Origin: Succinatimonas sp. UBA6849
Lineage (GTDB): Bacteria; Pseudomonadota; Gammaproteobacteria; Enterobacterales; Succinivibrionaceae
Length of the DNA stretch: 23,991 nt
Reading direction: 5' to 3'
Assembly: GCA_002449335.1 (NCBI GenBank)
Contig: DKDL01000135.1
Coordinates: forward strand, 1 to 23,991
In this document: positions 7,164 through 16,228 of the stretch, in pieces
How the letters are laid out: each line of letters starts with the position of its first letter
Numbering within the stretch: position 1 is the first letter of the stretch
Made by a program: the position numbers and the translations under genes
The notes under the pieces: generated by a model
What the model was told of the DNA's origin: nothing
What the model saw: only the letters and a program-made list of their open reading frames with translations
The model's database searches: none

Positions 7164-7811
7164 TTAGATCTTATTGTTCTTGTCATCAGTATCTGATGCA
7201 ACTTGATTGATTTTTGAGTGGAACTTCTTTTTTAGAATTACAAATACAACCACGATAACTAATAAGCCTAAAACTAAATAGATAGCCTTTTGCACATCAT
7301 GAACGTAAGTCATGAGGATATCCAGATTGTCAGCAAAGAAGTAGCCTAAATAGATCCAAACTGGAACAGAAATAAGTGCTGCTAAACCATCCATAATAAT
7401 GAAGGTTATGTATGAGATACGATGACTCATACCAGCTACTAGGTAAATAGGGGATCTTAAACCTGGAAGAAAACGAGCCACAAACAGTAAACCTAAACCA
7501 TACTGCTTAAATTTACGCTGAATCTGAGAGAATCTTTGAGGAGTAACGATCTTTCTGAAGGTCTTAATCTTTTGGATACGGTAACCAAAGATCCTTCCTG
7601 CTAGGAACATGGTGCTATCACCAAACAACACACCAATGAGTCCTACTACAAACATAATATGAGGATTAGCAAGATCAAGTCCTGAAATTACACCGCCTGA
7701 AACTAAGGTGATATCTTCTGGTACAGGTACGCCTAATCCGCATAAAACAAGACATGCAAAAACGGCTGCATAGCCGTAACTACCAAAAAATCCCACTAAG
7801 AAATCTAGCAA
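7164..7811 (-). CDS. DedA-family (VTT/SNARE-associated) inner-membrane protein
   Basis: This 215-residue polytopic membrane protein belongs to the DedA family, thought to act as lipid transporters or scramblases (undecaprenyl phosphate or phospholipid flipping) that support envelope homeostasis. Family marks are GVPVPEDITLVSGG (27-40, with the conserved acidic E32) and RFLPGLRSPIYLVAG (113-127, with both arginines R113 and R119 present). Hydrophobic stretches lie at about 8-30, 50-72, 105-127, 133-160 and 175-193, and a charged tail follows. The start is TTG at 7811: AGAGGA lies 7 nt upstream, no ATG occurs before the PEDIT motif, and the hydrophobic N-terminus would be lost with any later start. 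It follows trmL on the same strand after a 143-bp gap, in which I see no clear terminator. Confidence 0.9.
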   Translation of the reverse strand: MLDFLVGFFGSYGYAAVFACLVLCGLGVPVPEDITLVSGGVISGLDLANPHIMFVVGLIGVLFGDSTMFLAGRIFGYRIQKIKTFRKIVTPQRFSQIQRKFKQYGLGLLFVARFLPGLRSPIYLVAGMSHRISYITFIIMDGLAALISVPVWIYLGYFFADNLDILMTYVHDVQKAIYLVLGLLVIVVVFVILKKKFHSKINQVASDTDDKNNKI

Positions 7812-7954
7812 TGAAGTATCCTCTTTTATCTTACAAAGACCAGCTTTAAATCTTTTAATATGACTTAAAGATAGATTTTATCTAGTCTTATTTGTACTGC
7901 TCTTATTCAGCCTTTATTGACGGCCGATATAATAACAGAAAATCACTAATATTT

Positions 7955-8422
7955 TTAGATTAATGCGTTCTTAAAGCCTAGTTGTCTCCAAGCCTCATAA
8001 GCTACAACAGCTACAGAGTTTGAGAGGTTCAGACAACGGCTGTTTGGAGCCATAGGAATTTTAATTCTCAGATCATCAGGTATAACTTTATATACCTCAT
8101 CTGACAGACCTTCTTTTTCTCTACCAAAAATCACGTAGTCACCATCTTCAAATTTAAAGGAAACATGTGAGTGGAGAGCTTTTGAAGTTGAAGCAATCAG
8201 TCGTTTTGGCTGCTCTTTTTCTAAGAATTGCTGAAAGTTTACATGAACTGTAAGGTTGCACAGCTCATGGTAATCAAGACCTGCTCTCATCAGTCTTTCA
8301 TTATCAAGATAGAAACCTAGTGGGCCTACAAAGTGAAGTCTAGCTCCACAATTTACGCTAAGTCTAATAATGTTGCCTGCATTTGATGGCATTTCCGGCT
8401 GGTATAGAACAATGTTGATCAT
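7955..8422 (-). CDS. trmL: tRNA (cytidine/uridine(34)-2'-O)-methyltransferase TrmL
   Basis: This SPOUT-class enzyme uses S-adenosylmethionine to methylate the ribose of the wobble base (position 34) of leucine tRNAs in the cytoplasm. The protein is 155 residues (E. coli TrmL has 157). The N-terminal MINIVLYQPEMPSNAGN (1-17), the loop FGREKEGL (99-106) and the knot segment IPMAPNSRCLNLSNSVAVV (122-140) are all conserved. The frame is open further upstream to 8671, but that extension is low-complexity, AT-driven sequence overlapping the ftsK start. The ATG at 8422 matches the family N-terminus exactly, with a modest GAGAG upstream. The gene is divergent from ftsK with a 213-bp shared regulatory region. 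Confidence 0.95.
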   Translation of the reverse strand: MINIVLYQPEMPSNAGNIIRLSVNCGARLHFVGPLGFYLDNERLMRAGLDYHELCNLTVHVNFQQFLEKEQPKRLIASTSKALHSHVSFKFEDGDYVIFGREKEGLSDEVYKVIPDDLRIKIPMAPNSRCLNLSNSVAVVAYEAWRQLGFKNALI

Positions 8423-8449
8423 GATTTTCTCTCTTTTGTTAATGCCGCT

Positions 8450-8478
8450 ATTGTAATCAATTTTTTCGCTATTATTAA
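8450..8478 (-). promoter_or_regulatory. Candidate sigma-70 promoter for trmL
   Basis: On the minus strand, TTAATA (8473-8478, 4 of 6 to the -35 consensus) and TACAAT (8450-8455, 5 of 6 to the -10 consensus) are separated by 17 bp. A start near 8443 would give a 5' leader of about 20 nt before the trmL ATG. Confidence 0.45.
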
Positions 8479-8512
8479 GAAAAATCCGAACTAAAATTGC
8501 AAGTTGATAAAA

Positions 8513-8541
8513 TTGATTGAATGCATGAATGGTGCTAACAT
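8513..8541 (+). promoter_or_regulatory. Candidate extended -10 promoter for ftsK
   Basis: TTGATT (8513-8518) and TAACAT (8536-8541) are separated by exactly 17 bp. TGC precedes the -10, giving an extended -10 (TGN). Each hexamer matches 4 of 6 consensus bases. This leaves a roughly 90-nt AT-rich leader before the strong GGAGG (8625-8629) of ftsK. Confidence 0.4.
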
Positions 8542-8635
8542 TATCGAGATTTTTACAGCATAAAATATAAAAGCAAGTAAACCTATAAAAATAATAAAAT
8601 TTAAAGAAAGAACAAAGGATTAGCGGAGGATTCAA

Positions 8636-11600
8636 ATGCAATTTCGCCCAACTCAGGGAGTGGCACATCACAGTAGTATCAGCCTGTTTAGAAAGGTATT
8701 GTTTGGCGCGGTTTGTCTTGCAAGTTTGATCTGCATCTTTGTTTTAATCTCATTCCGTAATAATCTCCACAAGGCTATGAGTGGAGAACTACTGACTAAT
8801 GAAACACCTGATGGAATAGTAACTACAGCACAAAGTTCCTTTATGGAAAATGTGTTCAACTATTTTGGTAATGTTACCTTCCTGTTTCCTTTAGTCTTTG
8901 TCTTTGTAGGCTACAAACTCTTTATTAAAAAGATTGCTCTAAAAGAAATTGATTTCTTTGTTGTTGGCCTTTTCATATTAGGTTTTAATATCCTTGTAAT
9001 CGGTCTGTGCTCATTATTCTCAGGTTTAGTTGTAGATACTGAAACTAGTTTAGGAGGCTTTTTAGGCTACTTCTTTATGAGCATGTTTGACTCCTTACCA
9101 TTCCCAATTGGTAAGCTCTTACCTGCACTAGTAACCTTATTAGGTCTTTTCTTATTTACCTCAAGAGGTCCAATTTGGTACTTCGATAAGATCGGTAATT
9201 TCATTTTTGGATTCTTTGATAAAGACAAGCAACCTGATGAGAACAAAACTGAGAATGACAATTTAAATATCACACCTCAGGATGATGACAGTGCACTGTA
9301 CGGTAATATCAAGATTGATACTAAAAACGGTGAACTTAAAGAGCCATTCCAAACTGATCTTGATTTTTCTGCAAAGAAAAAAGAAGAGGATACTACTGAC
9401 TCTATTTTTAAGCCCAACTCTTTTTCAACTGCCTCAATCCCAGCTTTTGGTGAAAAGAAAAAGATCTTCCCAAGCTCAAATAATAATGATGAGTTATCAC
9501 AGGATAAGCCTCGTCACAGCAGATCTCGTTCTACAGTAGCTCACAGAAGAGAGCCTGTGGTTAAGAGAATTGAACCTAACTTTGGCTCAATGGGGGGCCT
9601 TTCTGCTGATAACAATGCTTTATCTCAGAGTTCAGCTCCTCAAGAGAACAGAAACACACAAGAAGAGTCTAGCCCATATATCACTCCTGGCGTACAGGTT
9701 CCTGCTTATAAGAGCTCATCATCTGATAATTCAACAGGCAGCTCAACAGGCTCTTATGGTTATGAGAGTAGAGAAAATACAAGTTCAGGTCCTTCAACCT
9801 ATATCTCAGGTGTGAATGCTCCTAGCGTAGCTCCTGTATCTGACAATAATTATGATGATGGTTCAACCAAGACCATTATTAAAGACAGCAGAAACGTTCA
9901 AGAGCCAGTGGTTCAGAGCACTGTTAAAAAGACTATTATTACCAGATTAGATACCAGTGACAGTAAGCAAAGCTCTGCTTCACAGTATGGAAATGACTAC
10001 AGTAATGTAAATCAGTCTAAAGCTTCAACTATTGTTTACAAGGCAGGCGCTGATCATCTGCCACCAACTGAAGTCGTAGGTAATCCATCACGTCGTTCTG
10101 AGGTAAGCACTGTAATTACCAGAACTACAACCATACCTACAGTTAACGTACCTAATAATGAACCTAAAGTTAACATCAGTTCAGATGGTTCTTCTGTAAG
10201 CGGTGAGTACTCACAGCCTTCATCTGTAATCACCAGAGCTCCTACTTTATCAGAGAATGATAAAGCCTACGGTGAAGCTAAAACTACCAGTTCAATGCTT
10301 CCAAGCCAGGGCGAGAACAATGAGAACGTAATTAACTTTACTGATCTTACTAAGCCTCAGGAATCATCAAAGATTCAGGTAGATAAGTTAAGCTCTGCCT
10401 TTGTACCATCATCTGATGATGTTGATGAAGGCAAATTATCAATTGCAGATACTCAGCCAATTAAAGAGTCTGACTCTAGCTATGAACAGTACTCAAGAGG
10501 TTCAAGAGGCGTTTTATCTTCAAACAGTCATGAAGATAACACCAACGCAACTGTTGCAAAAGAAAACTCCACAGTAGCATCTACTACAACAGTAACTGCT
10601 ACATCCAATATTAACAGCTCTCAAGAAAACCATATTCAAGATACAGTTGCAGGTGAGAGTAAAGAAAGTTCTTCTCCTATTGTTACTCCATATCAGGCAA
10701 CCAGTCAGAGTGCTGATAGCAACTCTAATTTAGCAAGCACTGGAGATAACAAGTCAAGTGACGACAATTTATTAGCTGAAGCTCTACATGCTCAGCAGAC
10801 AAATGCTCAAACACAGCCTAAGTCTCAGGCAACTGAGCCAATGTTTGATCCATACTCTCCATTGCCTGAAAGGGAAAAGGCTCCTTTAAACTCAGTTGTA
10901 GATGCAAGAAGTGATGCTAATACTCAAAACAGTGCCTCAGTAATGAATATCAATCCTAACATCAGTTCAACTGAAAGCATGAATACAGCTCCTGCTAATG
11001 TTATGGATGGCTCTAGATATGAGGTTAAGCCTCCTTTTGAGTCTATGAGTACTTTTAGACCAAATAACATTTCAAATAAAATTGAAATTAAAGGCTCAAA
11101 CACAAATGGAGCATCAAAAGCTACTGTATCTTATGCAAAGGCAACAGAAACCTCACCTTCAAAAATTTATGGTGAATGGAGACCTTCATTTGATTTATTA
11201 GAGCAGTCACCTTCACAAGAACAGGTATCAACTGAAGAGATTTCTGAAAAATCAGCTCGTATTGATAAGTTTATGAGTGACTTTGGTGTAAAGGCAAAAG
11301 TTGAGCAGACTGTATCAGGTCCTGTAATCACCAGATATGACATACGCCTAGAAGCTGGTATCAAGTCTAAGACCATCGTAAACTTAGAAACCGACATGCA
11401 GCGAAGCTTAATGAGTCGAAATATCAATATTATCGAGGTAGTACCTGGTACTCCATATGTTGGTATCGAAGTTCCAAATGATAAGCGTCAGATGATCCGC
11501 CTAGGCGATATTATCGATTCAGGGGAATTTGTTCATTCAAAAGCAAAATTACCAATGTGCTTAGGTGTAGATACGGTTGGTAAACCTGTTGTAGCAGATC

Positions 11601-12661
11601 TTGCTGATGCACCTCACTTGCTGATTGCTGGTACTACAGGTTCTGGTAAGTCAGCAGGCTTAAACTCAATGCTTGTGTCTCTGCTTTTTGCTAGATCACC
11701 TGCTGAGTTACGTCTTATTATGGTTGATCCTAAGACAGTTGAGTTCTCTCAATATCAGAACTTACCTCATCTGTTAACCCCAATCATCACTGATCCTGAT
11801 TCAACTGTAGCATCATTAGCCTGGTTAATTAAGGAGATGGAGCGCCGTTATAAGCTTCTATCCCTTATGAATCTGTCTAAGATTTCTCAGTTAAATGATT
11901 TCATCAAAGAGAAGAACCTATTAGGTGAAAAAGTTTATGATCCTATGTGGTGTCAAAACACTATTGGCATTCCACCTGAGTTAAAACCTGTTCCATATAT
12001 TGTTTTAGTAATCGACGAGTTTGCTGATTTAATGGCTGTCGCTAGCGTAACCAGAAAGAAAGATGGCAATACACCAGAAGCTTTAATTGCAAGATTAACA
12101 GCTAAAGCAAGAGCTGCTGGTATCCATTTAATCCTAGCAACACAGACACCAAGAGCAGATATTGTAACAGGTGCTATTAAAGCTAATATGCCATCTCATA
12201 TTGCATATACAGTTCAAAACTCAATGGAATCAAGAATTGTGCTAGATGAGACTGGTGCTGAAAAACTGTTAGGTAACGGTGATATGTTAGTTAAATACCA
12301 GCAGTTAAACCGTTCACAGATGTTCCGTGCTCAAGGTCCATTTACAAGCAATCAGGATGTTGAAAAAGTAGTATCCTCATGGATTCAACAGGCAGGTGAA
12401 CCTGAATATGTTGAAGGTATTACTGAAAGTGAGGAAGAGGAAAGCCCTGAGAGTGAGGATAACGATAGCTCAACTCAGCAGCTAGATGCTAAGTTTGATC
12501 AGGTAGTTGAATACGCAAGATCATACTGTTCTGCAAATAAGAGATTATCTGTATCAGAACTGCAAACTGCTTTTGGGTTTGGTTATAACAGAGCTCGTAA
12601 GATCCATCGCCAGATGCAGGCTCAACAGATCATTGATGATAAGGGTTTCTTAATCCAGTAA
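8636..12661 (+). CDS. ftsK: DNA translocase FtsK
   Basis: FtsK is the septum-anchored hexameric motor that pumps chromosomal DNA towards dif and activates XerCD recombination at division. The 1341-residue product is close to E. coli's 1329. Four hydrophobic segments (about 21-40, 76-98, 105-133, 138-176) anchor it in the inner membrane. A very long linker (about 200-845) is rich in Ser, Thr, Asn, Gln and Asp and looks disordered. The motor follows: an alpha/beta domain with Walker A GTTGSGKS (999-1006) and Walker B VIDEFADLM (D1127-E1128), then an acidic stretch, and the winged-helix gamma domain (about 1283-1341, ending QQIIDDKGFLIQ) that reads KOPS sites and contacts XerD. The ATG has GGAGG 6 nt upstream. 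The linker's composition differs from the Pro/Gln-rich E. coli one. It heads the conserved ftsK-lolA-rarA-serS block. Confidence 0.97.
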   Translation: MQFRPTQGVAHHSSISLFRKVLFGAVCLASLICIFVLISFRNNLHKAMSGELLTNETPDGIVTTAQSSFMENVFNYFGNVTFLFPLVFVFVGYKLFIKKIALKEIDFFVVGLFILGFNILVIGLCSLFSGLVVDTETSLGGFLGYFFMSMFDSLPFPIGKLLPALVTLLGLFLFTSRGPIWYFDKIGNFIFGFFDKDKQPDENKTENDNLNITPQDDDSALYGNIKIDTKNGELKEPFQTDLDFSAKKKEEDTTDSIFKPNSFSTASIPAFGEKKKIFPSSNNNDELSQDKPRHSRSRSTVAHRREPVVKRIEPNFGSMGGLSADNNALSQSSAPQENRNTQEESSPYITPGVQVPAYKSSSSDNSTGSSTGSYGYESRENTSSGPSTYISGVNAPSVAPVSDNNYDDGSTKTIIKDSRNVQEPVVQSTVKKTIITRLDTSDSKQSSASQYGNDYSNVNQSKASTIVYKAGADHLPPTEVVGNPSRRSEVSTVITRTTTIPTVNVPNNEPKVNISSDGSSVSGEYSQPSSVITRAPTLSENDKAYGEAKTTSSMLPSQGENNENVINFTDLTKPQESSKIQVDKLSSAFVPSSDDVDEGKLSIADTQPIKESDSSYEQYSRGSRGVLSSNSHEDNTNATVAKENSTVASTTTVTATSNINSSQENHIQDTVAGESKESSSPIVTPYQATSQSADSNSNLASTGDNKSSDDNLLAEALHAQQTNAQTQPKSQATEPMFDPYSPLPEREKAPLNSVVDARSDANTQNSASVMNINPNISSTESMNTAPANVMDGSRYEVKPPFESMSTFRPNNISNKIEIKGSNTNGASKATVSYAKATETSPSKIYGEWRPSFDLLEQSPSQEQVSTEEISEKSARIDKFMSDFGVKAKVEQTVSGPVITRYDIRLEAGIKSKTIVNLETDMQRSLMSRNINIIEVVPGTPYVGIEVPNDKRQMIRLGDIIDSGEFVHSKAKLPMCLGVDTVGKPVVADLADAPHLLIAGTTGSGKSAGLNSMLVSLLFARSPAELRLIMVDPKTVEFSQYQNLPHLLTPIITDPDSTVASLAWLIKEMERRYKLLSLMNLSKISQLNDFIKEKNLLGEKVYDPMWCQNTIGIPPELKPVPYIVLVIDEFADLMAVASVTRKKDGNTPEALIARLTAKARAAGIHLILATQTPRADIVTGAIKANMPSHIAYTVQNSMESRIVLDETGAEKLLGNGDMLVKYQQLNRSQMFRAQGPFTSNQDVEKVVSSWIQQAGEPEYVEGITESEEEESPESEDNDSSTQQLDAKFDQVVEYARSYCSANKRLSVSELQTAFGFGYNRARKIHRQMQAQQIIDDKGFLIQ

Positions 12662-12742
12662 TCTAACTGAACTGAAAACTCAAATTAAACGTCAATTTTA
12701 GGTAAAATGACTGAAAGTCAGTTTACATAAAAGGTAAATTAC

Positions 12743-13381
12743 ATGAAATTAGTAGCTAGTTTAAAGCTTGTAAAAGCTGTGATTGTAAAAACTGTAGTGA
12801 TTGCATCATTAGCATCTATCCCTTTTCAAGCAAGTGCTGATACCAAAAGTGAGTTACAGGCAAAACTCTCAACTTTAAATGCGTTGAGCTCAACTTTCTC
12901 TCAGACTGTTACTAGAAAAGATGGTTCTTTAGTGTCACAGTCATCAGGAAGACTGGCCTTAAAGAAACCTGACAAGTTCATGTTGCATACAACTAGTCCT
13001 GATGAGCAGGTTTTATTTACTAAGGGAAACACTGTTTATTTTTATGATCCTTTTGTAAATCAGGTAAGCATCTTTGATAAACAGGAGCTTTACTCATCAC
13101 CATTCATGCTTTTAACCTCAAAGAGTGAATCTGTTTGGGGACAGTATGATGTAGAAAAATCTGGTAATGCCTATGTGCTTAAAGCAAAGAACCAAGGTCA
13201 GGTAGTTTCAATCAAGCTTGAGCTGCAAGGTGAGCTTGTATCTGAATTGTATGTTCAGTTAAAAGATGGCAATACCAATCACTACACATTATCTCAAGTT
13301 AAGACCCAGGTGTCTGACAGCTCATTTGAGTACAAAATCCCTGAGGATGCTCAGATAGATGATGAACGAAAGTCAAACTGA
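12743..13381 (+). CDS. lolA: Outer-membrane lipoprotein carrier protein LolA
   Basis: LolA is the periplasmic chaperone that takes lipoproteins released by LolCDE and delivers them to LolB at the outer membrane. The 212-residue precursor has a basic N-terminus, a hydrophobic core and a signal peptidase I site after ASA (residue 32), leaving about 180 mature residues as expected. The mature part shows the LolA-type pattern: SSTFSQTV, SSGRLALKKPDKFMLHTTSPDEQ, and VYFYDPFVNQVS. The start ATG has AAGGT 7 nt upstream. The stop codon overlaps the rarA start by about 20 nt, so the two are coupled. The 81-bp gap after ftsK includes a small hairpin ACTGA/TCAGT and no clear terminator, so ftsK transcription probably reads through. 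Confidence 0.93.
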   Translation: MKLVASLKLVKAVIVKTVVIASLASIPFQASADTKSELQAKLSTLNALSSTFSQTVTRKDGSLVSQSSGRLALKKPDKFMLHTTSPDEQVLFTKGNTVYFYDPFVNQVSIFDKQELYSSPFMLLTSKSESVWGQYDVEKSGNAYVLKAKNQGQVVSIKLELQGELVSELYVQLKDGNTNHYTLSQVKTQVSDSSFEYKIPEDAQIDDERKSN

Positions 13382-14795
13382 TCTGTTCAGTCAATTCGAT
13401 CAGGAAAAAGCAGATCAAAAAGCTAATGAACAATTAGATAAGGAGCTAAACGACGAGTTTGCTCCTTTAGCTTCAAGAATGAGACCTAGAACTTTAGAAG
13501 AGTATGTAGGTCAATCTCATCTTTTAGGTGAAGGCAGACCTTTAAGAACTATCTTAAATAAAGGTCAATGCTATTCAATGATCCTCTGGGGGCCTCCAGG
13601 AGTGGGCAAGACTACCTTAGCACTACTTTTTGCTAAAGCCTGTAATGCTCATTTTGAGCAAATACCAGCAGTAACCTCTGGTGTAAAGGATATCCGTGAA
13701 GCAGTAGACAGAGCTTTATTGCGTAAAAGAAACGGTGTAAAGACACTGTTATTTGTCGATGAGGTTCATCGCTTTAATAAGTCTCAGCAGGATGCTTTTT
13801 TACCTCATATTGAAAATGGCACTATTACTTTTATTGGTGCTACGACAGAAAATCCGTCTTTCAGTTTAAACTCAGCTCTCTTATCAAGAGCTAGAGTGTA
13901 TGTATTACAAAAGCTCTCTGAGGATGAATCAAGAACTTTACTTTATAATGCCTTAAATTCTGAAAGGGGACTTGCTAAAGAAAACATCCATTTAGCTGAC
14001 GGCGTAGAAAAAGCCATTATTGATTTAGCAGCAGGGGATGCTAGGTATTTATTAAATATCCTGGAGATGGCATCTGATTTAGCCTCACCTGTAAAAACAG
14101 GTGGCAAAATCCTAACACTGGCAATGGTAGGTGCGGTTGCTGGGCGCAAGCTAATTAACTACGATAAAGGTGGAGATGCCTATTACGAGTTAATCTCAGC
14201 CTTCCATAAATCTGTGCGCGGTAGCGCACCTGATGCAGCCCTGTACTGGTATTCTCGAATTCTAGAGGCTGGCGGTGATCCTTTGTATGTAGCACGCCGT
14301 CTTTTAGCTATAGCAACAGAAGATATAGGTCTTGCTGATCCTAAAGCTATGACTGTATGTCTTAATGCCTGGGATATCTTTGACAGAATCGGTGCCTATG
14401 AAGGAGAGAGAGCTATCGCTGAGGCTACAGTATACTGTGCGCTAGCACCTAAGAGTAACCATTTGTATGAAGCATTCCATAAAGCAAGAGAAGATGCTAA
14501 ACAAAATGGTGAATTAGATGTACCTATCTATTTAAGAAATGCGCCTACAAAACTCATGGAACGATTAGGTTATAAAGCTACCTACAGATATGCCCATGAT
14601 TATCAGGGAGCGTATGCAGCCGGGGAGAGTTTCTTCCCAGAAGAGCTAACCGGTACTGTGTACTATCATCCATCTGATAGAGGCTTTGAGCTTACCTTAT
14701 CTAAAAAAGAAGTGTATTTAAAACAGAGAGATGAGCTTGAACAAGATAAGCGTTACCCTCAAGGCTTTAAAGGTAAACGAGTACAGTTTGAATAA
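13359..14795 (+). CDS. rarA: Replication-associated recombination protein RarA (MgsA)
   Basis: RarA is a clamp-loader-like AAA+ ATPase that acts at stalled replication forks with SSB and RecA-pathway factors. The 478-residue product has an N-terminal extension before the family core RPRTLEEYVGQSHLL, Walker A GPPGVGKTT (78-86), Walker B LLFVDEVHRF (D134-E135), sensor 1 GATTENPSF, and a C-terminal oligomerisation/MgsA_C part (YWYSRILEAGGDP, ATEDIGLADP, YLRNAPTKLM). The start overlaps lolA. ATG occurs at 13359 and again at 13362, and GAGGA lies at 13343-13347, so either could be used; a later start would remove only non-conserved residues. It is followed by a 125-bp gap containing a candidate serS promoter. 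Confidence 0.96.
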   Translation: MMNESQTDLFSQFDQEKADQKANEQLDKELNDEFAPLASRMRPRTLEEYVGQSHLLGEGRPLRTILNKGQCYSMILWGPPGVGKTTLALLFAKACNAHFEQIPAVTSGVKDIREAVDRALLRKRNGVKTLLFVDEVHRFNKSQQDAFLPHIENGTITFIGATTENPSFSLNSALLSRARVYVLQKLSEDESRTLLYNALNSERGLAKENIHLADGVEKAIIDLAAGDARYLLNILEMASDLASPVKTGGKILTLAMVGAVAGRKLINYDKGGDAYYELISAFHKSVRGSAPDAALYWYSRILEAGGDPLYVARRLLAIATEDIGLADPKAMTVCLNAWDIFDRIGAYEGERAIAEATVYCALAPKSNHLYEAFHKAREDAKQNGELDVPIYLRNAPTKLMERLGYKATYRYAHDYQGAYAAGESFFPEELTGTVYYHPSDRGFELTLSKKEVYLKQRDELEQDKRYPQGFKGKRVQFE

Positions 14796-14816
14796 CTTTG
14801 GCGCACTTAATATTAT

Positions 14817-14847
14817 TTGAACAAAAATTCACTCTGTATGCTAAAAT
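14817..14847 (+). promoter_or_regulatory. Candidate promoter for serS-cvpA-purF
   Basis: TTGAAC (14817-14822, 4 of 6) and TAAAAT (14842-14847, 5 of 6) are separated by 19 bp, and TG lies two bases before the -10 (TATGCTAAAAT), an extended -10. The long spacer weakens the -35, but an extended -10 can compensate. The position fits a 5' leader of about 65 nt for serS. Confidence 0.4.
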
Positions 14848-14860
14848 TACCGGCGTATTA

Positions 14861-14882
14861 TTGATTGCATAAAAGCAATTAA
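14861..14882 (+). other. Small hairpin in the serS leader
   Basis: TTGATTGC (14861-14868) and GCAATTAA (14875-14882) pair over 8 bp, with one G-T wobble, around a 6-base loop. It lies between the candidate promoter and the serS start. It may stabilise the leader or be chance in AT-rich DNA. Confidence 0.3.
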
Positions 14883-14920
14883 ACAGAATTCCTTTTAACT
14901 TTAACAAATGGCAATTATCC

Positions 14921-16228
14921 ATGCTTGATTCAAGATATTTACGCGCTGATATTGAAGAGGCTGCAAAGCGCCTAGCAACACGTAACTACAAATTAGATGT
15001 TCAGAAGATCAATGAATTAGAGTCATTACGTAAAGAGACAATGACTCGCACTCAAGAATTACAGGCTCAGCGTAATTCACTTTCAAAGAGTATCGGTCAG
15101 GCAATTAAGGCAGGTCAGGACGTATCTGAGATCAAAGCTCAGGTAGCTAAGATCGGTGAAGAGCTTGCTGAAGTAAAACAGAAGCAGGATGAGGTATTAA
15201 AGCAGTTAAACGATATCGCTCTTACTGTTCCAAATTTACCAGATCCATCATGCCCACTAGGTGCTGATGATACTTTCAACGTTGAAGTAAGAAAGTGGGG
15301 CGAGCCACGTAAATTTGATTTTGAGATCAAAGATCACGTAGCTATCGGTGAAGGCTTAGGCATGTTAGATTTTGAAACTGCACGTAAAGTAAGTGGTGCA
15401 CGTTTTGCTTTCATGAAAGGTCCTATCTGCAAGCTTCACAGAGCTTTAGTTCAGTTAATGTTAGATTTACATTATGAGCAGGGCTATACCGAGATTTACA
15501 CTCCATACTTAGTAAATATGGATTCATTATATGGCACAGGTCAGATGCCTAAGTTTGCTGAAGACTTATTCCATACCAATCTTGATGGTGACTGTGATGG
15601 TGATGGTGTAAATCATCATTTCTGCTTAATCCCAACTGCTGAGGTTCCATTAACCAACATGGTTCGTGGTGAGATTATCCCAGAGCAGGAATTGCCTATT
15701 AAGATCACAGCTCATACTCCATGCTTCAGATCTGAGGCTGGTTCAGCAGGTCGTGATACCCGTGGTTTAATCCGCATGCATCAGTTTGATAAGGTTGAGA
15801 TGGTTCAGATTGTAAAGCCTGAAGACTCATGGCAGGCTTTAGAGACCTTAACTCATGATGCTGAAGCTGTGCTACAGGCTTTAGAGATCCCTTATCACGT
15901 TGTTGCTCTATCAACTGGTGATATGGGCTTTAGCTCAGCTAAGACCTATGATATTGAGGTTTGGTTACCAGCTCAGAACTGCTACCGTGAGATTTCATCA
16001 TGCTCTAACTGCGTAGACTTCCAGGCTCGCCGTATGCAGGCTCGTTTACGTCGTAAGGATGGCAAGGTAGAGTTAGTTCATACTCTAAACGGTTCAGGTC
16101 TAGCAGTAGGTCGTACCTTAGTTGCTGTTCTTGAGAACTATCAGAATGCTGATGGTTCTGTTACCGTACCTAAGGTTCTACGCAAGTACTTAGGTGGCTT
16201 AGAAGTAATCTCAGCTGAGACTAAGTAA
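14921..16228 (+). CDS. serS: Serine--tRNA ligase
   Basis: This class II aminoacyl-tRNA synthetase activates serine with ATP and charges tRNA-Ser and tRNA-Sec in the cytoplasm. It has 435 residues (E. coli 430). The first 110 residues are the charged antiparallel coiled-coil arm that grips the tRNA's long variable loop. The catalytic core follows with the TAEVPLTN serine-binding region, motif 2 PCFRSEAGSAGRDTRG (from P267), a GDMGFSSAKTYDIEVWLP segment, and motif 3 NGSGLAVGR (390-398). All key residues are present. The ATG at 14921 fits the family start MLD, although the ribosome-binding site is weak. The stop codon TAA overlaps the cvpA ATG by one base. Codon use is strongly biased, as expected for a highly expressed gene. 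Confidence 0.98.
   Translation: MLDSRYLRADIEEAAKRLATRNYKLDVQKINELESLRKETMTRTQELQAQRNSLSKSIGQAIKAGQDVSEIKAQVAKIGEELAEVKQKQDEVLKQLNDIALTVPNLPDPSCPLGADDTFNVEVRKWGEPRKFDFEIKDHVAIGEGLGMLDFETARKVSGARFAFMKGPICKLHRALVQLMLDLHYEQGYTEIYTPYLVNMDSLYGTGQMPKFAEDLFHTNLDGDCDGDGVNHHFCLIPTAEVPLTNMVRGEIIPEQELPIKITAHTPCFRSEAGSAGRDTRGLIRMHQFDKVEMVQIVKPEDSWQALETLTHDAEAVLQALEIPYHVVALSTGDMGFSSAKTYDIEVWLPAQNCYREISSCSNCVDFQARRMQARLRRKDGKVELVHTLNGSGLAVGRTLVAVLENYQNADGSVTVPKVLRKYLGGLEVISAETK

Noticed and set aside
8423..8671. N-terminal extension of trmL to 8671
   Set aside because: The extra 83 residues are AT-driven, overlap the ftsK start and its ribosome-binding site, and are absent from the family; MINIVLYQPE at 8422 is the family N-terminus.
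9282..9815. Short plus-strand frames within the ftsK linker region
   Set aside because: They are alternate-frame shadows of a low-complexity part of ftsK without ribosome-binding sites.
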